The notes under the pieces were generated by a model, which saw only the letters and a program-made list of their open reading frames with translations, ran no database searches and was not told the DNA's origin. The translations under genes and the position numbers were made by a program. DNA of 64,000 bases from DATMER01 sp963844885 (GTDB lineage: Bacteria > Acidobacteriota > Thermoanaerobaculia > Multivoradales > UBA5704), in the NCBI GenBank assembly GCA_963844885.1, contig CAWJQA010000010.1, forward strand, positions 379,240 to 443,239. Direction: 5' to 3'. Shown here in pieces: positions 58,110 to 64,000 of the stretch (the first letter of the stretch is position 1; every line of letters begins with the position of its first letter).

Positions 58110-58524
58110 GATAAATCACTATACCACAGTTAAAATGAGGATTCCGAACTGATTTTTTTGCCGCAGACACACGCAGACAGGGTGAAGCGAGTGCCTAAGG
58201 TGAAACGAGTGCCTAAAATGAGCTAAAATGCCTAAAGTGCCTAAAATTGAAAAGACAACAGGGCGTGAAAAAAAATAAATCCACGCCTTGGACCGTATGC
58301 CTTGAATCTTGCGCCATATTTTATTTTTTTCAATTTTAGGCATTTTAGCGCACTATAGGCACTTTAGGCATTGCCCTTCTTATCCTGCCTGATGGCTTTT
58401 CAGTCTTTAACCATGGACCCTGCGCCCTGTGCCCTGCACCAGCCTTCAACTCAACAGACTCAATGAACTCAATAGACTCAAAAAACTATTCTTCCCCCTG
58501 TGCCCTGCACCTTATACCTTGCCC
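58110..58524. repeat. intergenic repeat copy with inverted ends
   Basis: This gap of 415 bases has no gene I support. It holds CCGCAGACACACGCAGACA (58161 on), then GTGCCTAAA-type units on the plus strand at 58191-58250 and their reverse complement (TTTTAGGCATTTTAGCGCAC and on) at 58330-58371, so the two ends can pair. The rest has CAATGAACTCAATAGACTC and GCCCTGTGCCCTGCACC, which recur elsewhere in this part. Confidence 0.75.
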
Positions 58525-59556
58525 TCACCCCACATGCCTGTACAAAATCCTTCCGGCCAGTCTGAGCATTGGCATCGGCAACATTTTGAAGATCGGGTAG
58601 GATGACCTGGTGCCATTTATTTCGGCTGAAAACACATTCTCCCTTAAATTCAGCCTGTAGTAGCCGACCCTGCTTTCCTCCGCACCCCAGCCGCGCTTGA
58701 ACTGCAATAGCCCCTCGTTCTCCGGCTCGGTTCGGCCGAAACTGAAGGTCCGTACACCGTTGCGGCAGCACCACCGCATGGCTTCCCACATGATTAAGTT
58801 ATTCGCCCGCAGGTGCTGGTGATCTTTATCTGAAGCACCGTATTTGTATACCCCTTCGTCACGGAAGTAAAAAAACACTGCACCAGCGATTGGCTTTCCT
58901 TGGTGAAAAACCAGCGCCACAAACCCCTTCCGCGCGGCGATGATGTGATCGAAGATCTTTTGAAAGAAGTTCCACGGTTGGGGTGGAAGACCGTGGTCGC
59001 GACGCGTGATGCAGTTCAACTGAAAAAAATCTGCCACAGCCTCCCGGCTGTTCAGGAGCTTAACCTCCACCCCTTCTGCCCCGGCCCGGCGAATATTGCG
59101 CCGGGTATTGCTCTTGAAGGTCGCAAAAACCTTGTCCTCATCGGAGTCGAGCGTAAGTGTATGGGTGTAGTGCTCAGCGGAGCTCGGAGCATCCCCGAAA
59201 TAGTCGCCCCCCCCTCTAAATTCGATGCATTTCCACCCGGACTTCCGGCTGTGTTCACGCACGGCATCCAGCAAAACCTGAAAGATATCCATGCTGTCGG
59301 CCACCAGCGGGCAAAAATCCGTGAACGGCAGCGACACCCCGCGCTTGCCGGTGAGGAAGCTTTCGATTTCCATGACCGGGATCAGGCCCGCGAGCTTGCC
59401 GTTATCAATTGTGGCGAAGTAGAGCGGCTTGTAGCCGTAGGACTCGCTCAGCACCCGCGCCCAGGCCGTGGTGTGGAAAAACGTGGCCCGGTCGGCGGTG
59501 AGGAGCAGTTCGTCCCAGTGGGGGTGTTCGATCGGATTGATGATGGAGATGGTCAA
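58525..59556 (-). CDS. FemAB-like GNAT-fold acyltransferase
   Basis: A 343-residue protein of the FemAB/BioF2-like group: TFFHTTAWARVLSESYGYKPLYF at the N-terminus, VFATFKSNTRRNIRRAGAEGVEV in the middle, then ALVFHQGKPIAGAVFFYF, DHQHLRANNLIMWEAMRWC and FSFGRTEPENEGLLQFKRGWGA. Members are linked to exopolysaccharide and PEP-CTERM loci, where they may move aminoacyl or acyl groups. It lies 2.7 kb from a nucleotide-sugar dehydrogenase, which would fit a polysaccharide locus, though TA modules lie between. Confidence 0.88.
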   Translation of the reverse strand: MTISIINPIEHPHWDELLLTADRATFFHTTAWARVLSESYGYKPLYFATIDNGKLAGLIPVMEIESFLTGKRGVSLPFTDFCPLVADSMDIFQVLLDAVREHSRKSGWKCIEFRGGGDYFGDAPSSAEHYTHTLTLDSDEDKVFATFKSNTRRNIRRAGAEGVEVKLLNSREAVADFFQLNCITRRDHGLPPQPWNFFQKIFDHIIAARKGFVALVFHQGKPIAGAVFFYFRDEGVYKYGASDKDHQHLRANNLIMWEAMRWCCRNGVRTFSFGRTEPENEGLLQFKRGWGAEESRVGYYRLNLRENVFSAEINGTRSSYPIFKMLPMPMLRLAGRILYRHVG

Positions 59557-59571
59557 GAGGGCCTACAATCA

Positions 59572-59690
59572 GGAGTGCCTAAAGTGCGCTAAAGTGCCTA
59601 AAATGCCTAAAATTGAAAGAACGGTTCAAGGTGAAGCGAGTGCCTAAAATGCGCTAAAGTGCCTAAAATGCCTAAAATTGAGAAGGACCA
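59572..59690. repeat. two adjacent copies of the TGCCTAAA repeat
   Basis: GTGCCTAAAGTGCGCTAAAG followed by two further TGCCTAAA units and AATTGAAAG, then about 20 bases later the same block again. No other feature is visible here. Confidence 0.8.
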
Positions 59691-59920
59691 ACTGAATATT
59701 TTTTGCCGCAGAGTTTCTTGCTGCCGGCGGGCCTCACATTTGTGATGAGAAACTCGATCCTTTTCAAAAGCCGTTCGGCAAAGTCCATCTGCAGAAATTT
59801 CAACTCGTTTCGGACAGATCGGGGAAAGATATTTCTCATTTTTTCTTCTTCCTTTATCGTGTGCTTGAATTTCAAAACCGCAAAGTTCAGCTCAATTGAA
59901 GTCGAAAATTTCGACTTCAA
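59672..59920 (-). CDS. doubtful small ORF
   Basis: An 82-residue frame without a known family. Its last 15 residues are encoded by repeat sequence (TTTCTTGCTGCCGGCGGGCC, shared with 57261), and the N-terminus is AT-rich. RNIFPRSVRNELKFLQMDFAERLLKRIEFLI looks helical and might be the remnant of a four-helix protein. I list it with low confidence. Confidence 0.2.
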   Translation of the reverse strand: MKSKFSTSIELNFAVLKFKHTIKEEEKMRNIFPRSVRNELKFLQMDFAERLLKRIEFLITNVRPAGSKKLCGKKYSVGPSQF

Positions 59921-60169
59921 AAATCAAAAATACTCCAACGTCCGAAGCCGATACTTGCCCATTCGCCAAGCTACCGTCCAAAATGCATTTGAATTGCATA
60001 TTAGACGATAACGGCTGGGGGGTATAGGATGAGAGGGCCTAAAGTGCCTAAAGTTAAAAACCGGTTCCCGGCGCAGGGCGCACGGTGCAAAGAAAAAATA
60101 AAAATGCCGAACTGATTTTTTTACCGCAGACACACACAGACTGCCGCAGACAGCAGTTGAAATGCTGGC

Positions 60170-60411
60170 TCATTTTTCCGGTTCCAGAACGGACAGGGCA
60201 GCAGTTTTGAAGGCTTCAAAATCCGGGAGATTCTTTTTCAAGATACCCACGATGATTTCGGCATGAGCGGAGTGTGAACCATTAGCCACCCGTTTTATGA
60301 GCATACCCAGTTCAAAAGGTCTGTTTTTTCTTTGCCGGATAGCAGGTCCACTGCCTCTTTGGCATGATCGAGCATGTGCCGTATTCGCACGGTGGTGTCA
60401 TGCTGCGTCAT
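60170..60411 (-). pseudogene. broken HEPN (DUF86-like) partner gene
   Basis: From ATG 60411 the frame reads MTQHDTTVRIRHMLDHAKEAVDLLSGKEKTD, the start of a HEPN/DUF86 protein, then hits a stop. One base change near 60315 gives ELGMLIKRVANGSHSAHAEII and LPDFEAFKTAALSVLEPEK up to 60170. The start overlaps the MNT gene end by 14 bases, the normal arrangement of these pairs. Confidence 0.6.
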
Positions 60412-60703
60412 ACTGCACTTCGGCCTCGGATAGAATGCGTTCGCGATAATACTTACTTAAAAATCCGCGTGTGTTTAGATCCACTTTACGCCCCAAGATT
60501 TGGCCGAGTTCCATCTCCATTGCCGATAAGCGGATCATCCCAACCCGGGCATCGGCCTCGAATTCGATCAGAACATCCACGTCACTATACGGGCTGAAAT
60601 CCTCTCGAAGAACGGAGCCGAACAGCGCCAAGCGGCGTATTCGGTTGGCCTTGCAAAATTCGGCTATTTTTTCGTGCGGGATGTTGAGGTTGGCCTTATT
60701 CAT
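60398..60703 (-). CDS. second MNT-type nucleotidyltransferase
   Basis: A 101-residue protein: IPHEKIAEFCKANRIRRLALFGSVLREDFSPYSDVDVLIEF has the G-S-(x9)-D-V-D core, then LGRKVDLNTRGFLSKYYRERIL. It is the antitoxin-type enzyme of a HEPN/MNT module whose HEPN gene is broken. Confidence 0.88.
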   Translation of the reverse strand: MNKANLNIPHEKIAEFCKANRIRRLALFGSVLREDFSPYSDVDVLIEFEADARVGMIRLSAMEMELGQILGRKVDLNTRGFLSKYYRERILSEAEVQYDAA

Positions 60704-60704
60704 T

Positions 60705-60781
60705 TCATTTTGCCAGTCGGTTGATAAACGGTTCCATGCCGAGATAGTATAGCGCAGACTTCTTTTCCGGAAAAAATCCCC
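60705..60781 (-). pseudogene. hicA remnant
   Basis: LGIFSGKEVCAILSRHG, the N-terminal helix of a HicA protein, is followed by 13 unrelated residues and a stop at 60705. The catalytic His region is gone. It follows the HicB-like gene in the usual order. Confidence 0.5.
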
Positions 60782-60784
60782 AGC

Positions 60785-61005
60785 CTACCCAACTGCAACC
60801 TCGACGCTGGTTACAAAAATCTCCCCGTGGAAACGTTGCTTTACCTCCTCGGGTGGGCTGTTTCGAAAAAAAGCTCCAGTGCCTCCCGAAGGTTGTCCCG
60901 TGCCGCTTCAATCGTGTTGCCCTGACTCGCAACATCCAGCTCCGGGCAAAGCGAAACGTATCCATCCCCTTCGCGTTCGATGATTGCTGTCAACTGCCTT
61001 CTCAT
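60785..61005 (-). pseudogene. HicB-like antitoxin gene with a frameshift
   Basis: From ATG 61005: MRRQLTAIIEREGDGYVSL, CPELDVASQGNTIEAARDNLREALELFFETA, the HicB pattern. The frame stops at 60841 after 54 residues; a one-base change near 60855 gives PEEVKQRFHGEIFVTSVEVAVG and a stop at 60785, as in intact relatives. Confidence 0.7.
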
Positions 61006-61007
61006 CA

Positions 61008-61160
61008 AGCTTCCTTTTCATCGTAGACACACGCCGACTTGCGCAGACGTTGATTTAGCCAGCCGGGTCGGCCGGACAAAATGTCGGCGTCCGTCGGCGT
61101 CCGTCAGCGGTTAAATTCAATTTCCAATTATAGGCATTATAGCTCATTATAGGCATTATC
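61008..61160. repeat. intergenic repeat, copy nearly identical to 62085-62220
   Basis: About 115 bases (61025-61140) match 62090-62205 with few differences: ACACACGC, GACTTGCGCAGACGTTGATT, GCCGGGTCGGCCGGACAAA, GTCGGCGTCCGTCGGC, GTCAGCGGTTAAATTCAATT and TATAGGCATTATAG. No gene is present. Confidence 0.85.
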
Positions 61161-61236
61161 CGCACTCTTCTGCTCTCGACTCAATAGACCCAATGAACTC
61201 AATAGACTCCATAGACTATTTTCCACCGTGCACCTA

Positions 61237-61680
61237 TCACGATAAGCAACCCGCATAGCCGGCCAGGTCGGGAAAGTATTTTCTGTAGATGCCCCGGTCC
61301 CGGGTGAGGATAGCGTCGCACTTGGCTGAAGCGAAACCGCCGATGTAGAAATCCGACAGGAAATGCACACGGGGCAGAAGGGATTGGCCGCAGTTCGGGC
61401 AGACGATCTTCTCCTTCCGCCGCAGATATTTCAGCCAACTTCTGGATGCGGAAGAAACGCTGGCGGTGTCCAGCGGCTCGATGGCAATCTTGTGATCCGA
61501 CAAAAACTCGGCCACCTGCTTTTCATTCCCCTTGAACTGGGGCATGAGCTCACCGAAAACCACCGCCGGGGACACCAGCTGCTCTTTGTGCGCAAGGGCC
61601 TCGTAGAGTTTTTCCTGGAAGGGGCGGAACTCATCCTTTAGAACGTCGATCAGAATGGTGGTGTCGACACATATTCTCAA
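61237..61680 (-). CDS. PIN-domain (VapC-like) toxin with CxxC insert
   Basis: A 147-residue protein. I take the start as TTG 61680, which overlaps the antitoxin stop as TTGA; the longer frame to 61749 is a shadow. PIN acidic sites: CVDTTILIDVLKDE, VVFGELM, and CDAILTRDRGIYRKYFPD. A CPNCGQ knuckle lies before FLSDFYIGGFASAKC, as in some PIN toxins with a metal-binding insert. It is probably an endoribonuclease held in check by the AbrB-type partner. Confidence 0.88.
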   Translation of the reverse strand: MRICVDTTILIDVLKDEFRPFQEKLYEALAHKEQLVSPAVVFGELMPQFKGNEKQVAEFLSDHKIAIEPLDTASVSSASRSWLKYLRRKEKIVCPNCGQSLLPRVHFLSDFYIGGFASAKCDAILTRDRGIYRKYFPDLAGYAGCLS

Positions 61681-61898
61681 TGGATCGGCCCCCGCACCTG
61701 GTCCAAGTAGTCCGCGGTGGTGGAGCCGCCCCTGAACCGCCCGCGCCATTTCTTTTTGATGCCATCAGCGGGATTGACCACCAGCAGGAACCGCTTGCCT
61801 TCCTTGACAATGTCCACATCGGTGCCCGGGACAATCCCCAGCTCCTGGCGAACCCCCTTCGGCAGCGTGATCTGGTATTTATCAGTGACTTTGGACAT
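61677..61898 (-). CDS. AbrB/SpoVT-type antitoxin
   Basis: A 73-residue protein with a swapped-hairpin AbrB domain: KVTDKYQITLPKGVRQELGIVPGTDVDIVKEG. The C-terminal part would cover the toxin. First gene of the pair, as usual for autoregulated modules. Confidence 0.9.
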   Translation of the reverse strand: MSKVTDKYQITLPKGVRQELGIVPGTDVDIVKEGKRFLLVVNPADGIKKKWRGRFRGGSTTADYLDQVRGPIH

Positions 61899-61920
61899 GA
61901 TTTTTCGATCTCTCCTGCAT

Positions 61921-61950
61921 GGTATACGTTTTATTCATAAAAGGCATACC
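61921..61950. promoter_or_regulatory. dyad upstream of the AbrB/PIN operon
   Basis: GGTATAC (61921) and GGCATACC (61943-61950) form an imperfect inverted repeat 23 bases before the antitoxin start. AbrB antitoxins bind such sites in their own promoter. The site assignment is a guess from position. Confidence 0.4.
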
Positions 61951-62005
61951 AATTACGAAGCCGGTTGTCAAACAGGGGGTGGTGGGTGCAAGATGGCAAG
62001 AGTCT

Positions 62006-62220
62006 AAGGTGAAACGAGTGCCTAAAGTGCGCTAAATTGCCTAAAGTGCCTAAAATTAAGAAGACCAACTGATTATTTATTACCGCAGACACACGCAGAC
62101 TTGCGCAGACGTTGATTTAGCCGGCCGGGTCGGCCGGACAAATGTCGGCGTCCGTCGGCATCCGTCAGCGGTTAAATTCAATTTCCAATTATAGGCATTA
62201 TAGCGCATTTTAGGCATTCT
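62006..62220. repeat. complete copy of the intergenic repeat
   Basis: Left end GTGCCTAAAGTGCGCTAAAT, then CCGCAGACACACGCAGACTT, a GC-rich middle GCCGGCCGGGTCGGCCGG (itself a palindrome), GTCGGCGTCCGTCGGCATCC, and right end TATAGGCATTATAGCGCATT, which is complementary to the left end. The whole unit can fold on itself. It lies between two minus-strand operons (gap 61899-62209) with no gene. Confidence 0.85.
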
Positions 62221-63964
62221 TCTTGTGCACCTCGTCTTTGATCCGTTTCACGTGCCCGCGGCCGAGGCCCTTGACCTCGCAGCCGAGCTCGAAGTAGCGG
62301 CGGATCTGGGCATCATCGAGGATGCCGAAGCAGTCGACCACGGCGACCGGCCGGCCGGTCATCTTGACCACTGCATCGGGTGCAAGCTTCAGGTAGGCCT
62401 CGTGCCGCACCGCGAAGACCACGGCGTCGGCCCCCTTGAGCGCGTCGGCCATGTTTTCCTGCATGTGCAGCTCGCCAAGGCGCTCCTGGTTGCGGAAGAA
62501 GCGCGCCAGCGAGTGCCCGGGGGCGGGGTAGCTCTCCTGCTTCTCGAGCTCCCACCAGTGCTTCAGGTACGGGTCGTGCACCTCGAGCTCCGCGCCCATT
62601 TCGGTCAGCTTGCGCACGACGACCTCCGAGCCGGAGTAGCGCGTGTCGCCCACGTCCTCGCGGTAGGAGGCCCCGAGCAGCGCCACTTTGGAGGCGGCCA
62701 CGATCTTGCCCATGTTGCGCAGGGCGTCGCGCACGAGCTGGGCCGCATGGATGCCCCGGGTGTCGTTGATGTCGATCGCCGCCGGGGTGATCTTGAAGAT
62801 GTCGTCGTTGAAGCCCATCAGGGTGTGGTAGGACCAGAACCCGAGCCCCCCGTCCTTGGGCAGGCAGTAGCCGCCGATGCCGGGGCCGGCCATCATGATG
62901 TTGGAGTGGGTCGGCCGCACCTTGATGGCCTTGAGCACCTTGACGAGATCCACCCCGTTTCGCTCGGCAAAGAGGCTCCACTCGTGGTTGAACGCCAGGA
63001 TCGCCGCCCGGTAGGAGTTTTCCACGATCTTGCAGGTTTCGCTTTCGATGGGCCGGTCGAGCACCGTGAGCGGGAACTTCTCGACATTCAGCACTTCCGA
63101 GAGGAACTTCACCACCCGCTCGCGGGCCTCGGGGTTGATGCCGCTGCAGACCCGCCAGAAATCCCGCACCGAGGCGACGTAATTCTTGCCGGGCATGACC
63201 CGCTCGAAGGAGTGGGTTAGCAGCGGGGTTTTCCCGGTGATGCCGCGGCGCTCGAACTCCTTCTTGACGATGGGGTAGGCCACGTACTCGGTGGTGCCGG
63301 GCGGCACCGTGGTTTCGATCAGCACCATGCAGTGGGGCTCGATCTTCTCGCCGATGATCTTGAGGCACTCCTCGAGCGCCTGGATGTCGGCGCGGCCCTG
63401 GCGCACGTTACCGAAGGTGTCCTTGTGGTAGTCGCACTGCACGTCCACGACCACCACGTCGGCGAGCTTGAGCACGTCGTAGGTGTAGGTGGCGATCAGG
63501 GTCTTCTTGTCCTTGACGCAGCGCTTGATCATCCGCGCCACCTCCGGGTCGTCGGCATCCACCGGCGCCACCCCCTGGTTGAGGTAGGCGATCTTCCAGA
63601 ACGAGCGCGGCGAGGGCCGCTGCATGCCGATGACGAACTTGCCGGGGGCTCCGGTCTTGCGGTCGACCGAATCGGCCACGACACCGGCCATGACCGCGCC
63701 GACGAAGCCCACCCCCATGACCACCACGATCTCGCGGCCTTTTTTACGTTCCGCGGCCACGATGCGCTCAAGCCGCTTGTACTCGCCTGCGTAGTCCTTC
63801 TCCCGCGGCAGGGAGAAGGATTGCCCCTGGGGGCAGACGGAAACAAGTGCCGCCGCCGAAGAATCGCTCTTGGGTTTCTTTTTAGTTTGGGGAGTTTTCA
63901 ATTTCGATTTCAGAGAATTCAAGTTCAGTCCTTTCTGTTGCGGTTGTTTTTCAATTTTAGGCAC
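62210..63964 (-). CDS. UDP-glucose/GDP-mannose dehydrogenase family enzyme
   Basis: A 584-residue enzyme of clearly higher GC than its surroundings. NAD site VVVMGVGFVGAVMAGVVADS; then VVVDVQC, LIETTVPPGTTEYV, ETCKIVENSYRAAILAFNHEW, the catalytic Cys in GPGIGGYCLPKDGG, and in the C-terminal domain GASYREDVGDTRYSGSEVV. Family members oxidise a nucleotide sugar to the uronic acid for capsule or exopolysaccharide. The ATG at 63964 lies inside the TGCCTAAA repeat and encodes MPKIE; the first 50 residues are polar, Lys-rich and unlike the family, so the native start may have been different. Confidence 0.92.
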   Translation of the reverse strand: MPKIEKQPQQKGLNLNSLKSKLKTPQTKKKPKSDSSAAALVSVCPQGQSFSLPREKDYAGEYKRLERIVAAERKKGREIVVVMGVGFVGAVMAGVVADSVDRKTGAPGKFVIGMQRPSPRSFWKIAYLNQGVAPVDADDPEVARMIKRCVKDKKTLIATYTYDVLKLADVVVVDVQCDYHKDTFGNVRQGRADIQALEECLKIIGEKIEPHCMVLIETTVPPGTTEYVAYPIVKKEFERRGITGKTPLLTHSFERVMPGKNYVASVRDFWRVCSGINPEARERVVKFLSEVLNVEKFPLTVLDRPIESETCKIVENSYRAAILAFNHEWSLFAERNGVDLVKVLKAIKVRPTHSNIMMAGPGIGGYCLPKDGGLGFWSYHTLMGFNDDIFKITPAAIDINDTRGIHAAQLVRDALRNMGKIVAASKVALLGASYREDVGDTRYSGSEVVVRKLTEMGAELEVHDPYLKHWWELEKQESYPAPGHSLARFFRNQERLGELHMQENMADALKGADAVVFAVRHEAYLKLAPDAVVKMTGRPVAVVDCFGILDDAQIRRYFELGCEVKGLGRGHVKRIKDEVHKKNA

Positions 63965-64000
63965 TTTAGCGCACTTTAGGCATTTTAGGCATTTTTCTGC
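63950..64000. repeat. TGCCTAAA repeat at the window end
   Basis: TTTTAGGCACTTTAGCGCAC and further AGGCATTTT units, the reverse complement of the left repeat end. It supplies the start codon of the dehydrogenase gene and runs to the end of the window. Confidence 0.8.

Noticed and set aside
58119..58343. Minus-strand ORF starting MPKIEK
   Set aside because: Start and N-terminus come from the intergenic repeat and the rest has no similarity or coding character.

Overview
The window is not one genome. Three kinds of DNA are joined. Positions 1 to about 51,993 are high-GC bacterial DNA with dense, often overlapping genes. A MacB/FtsX-like permease of the ADOP type, common in Acidobacteriota, and a multiheme cytochrome suggest an uncultured acidobacterium (inference, moderate confidence). 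About 51,994 to 54,770 is AT-rich eukaryotic DNA with two exons and one GT-AG intron of an NDR/LATS-type protein kinase. About 54,773 to 64,000 is a second, lower-GC bacterium, perhaps Desulfobacterota (weak inference), full of toxin-antitoxin modules, an IS element and a repeated intergenic sequence. The first junction cuts a TPM-domain gene in mid-frame, so the join is most simply an assembly chimera. Several stretches (7.1-13.8 kb, 38.8-41.3 kb, near 46.06 kb, 52.6-53.6 kb, 55.0-55.6 kb) carry many single-base indels in otherwise well-conserved genes, which looks like uncorrected sequencing noise.

Layout of the first bacterium. 0-6.3 kb: end of an NtrC-type regulator, a lipoprotein, and a minus-strand operon of M42-type peptidase, nicotinate phosphoribosyltransferase and a nicotinamidase-like hydrolase (NAD salvage). 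6.4-13.8 kb: frameshifted urocanate hydratase, a very large NtrY-like sensor kinase, and a DEAD-box helicase with an N-terminal ribbon-helix-helix segment. 14.0-17.5 kb: a secreted proline-rich protein, an exact array of twelve 21-bp dyad repeats, and an MltD-like lytic transglycosylase. 17.5-23.9 kb: a DUF433/DUF5615 toxin-antitoxin pair and an operon of NYN-LOTUS protein, lipoprotein, DUF2750 protein, discrete acyltransferase and DeaD-like helicase.

24-45 kb is the most interesting part: a probable, apparently undescribed peptide natural product (RiPP-like) locus. A 51-residue gene at 41,937-41,782 (minus) encodes two tandem 22-residue repeats, each ending VVGTPK. The same 22-residue motif forms the C-terminal tail of an NTF2/SnoaL-fold protein at 30,386-30,856. 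The small gene heads a minus-strand operon: alkaline-phosphatase-superfamily enzyme, radical SAM/SPASM protein with an N-terminal RRE-like domain, B12-type radical SAM protein, TldD and TldE protease homologues, and a BtrH-like acyltransferase. Around it are a second phosphatase-superfamily enzyme, a free-standing adenylation-carrier-reductase protein, more NTF2-like proteins, an MFS exporter, a degenerate protein kinase, a 30-residue aromatic peptide ending in Cys, and a SpeD-like (AdoMet decarboxylase) protein. 45-52 kb returns to ordinary functions: ADOP permease, an 11-haem cytochrome module, ArfB and two TPM-domain proteins.

The second bacterium holds a broken amidohydrolase next to a truncated MFS gene, an IS1595-type transposase, HicBA, two MNT/HEPN modules (one broken), a decayed second HicBA, an AbrB/PIN pair, a FemAB-like acyltransferase and a UDP-glucose/GDP-mannose dehydrogenase family enzyme, separated by the repeat family.
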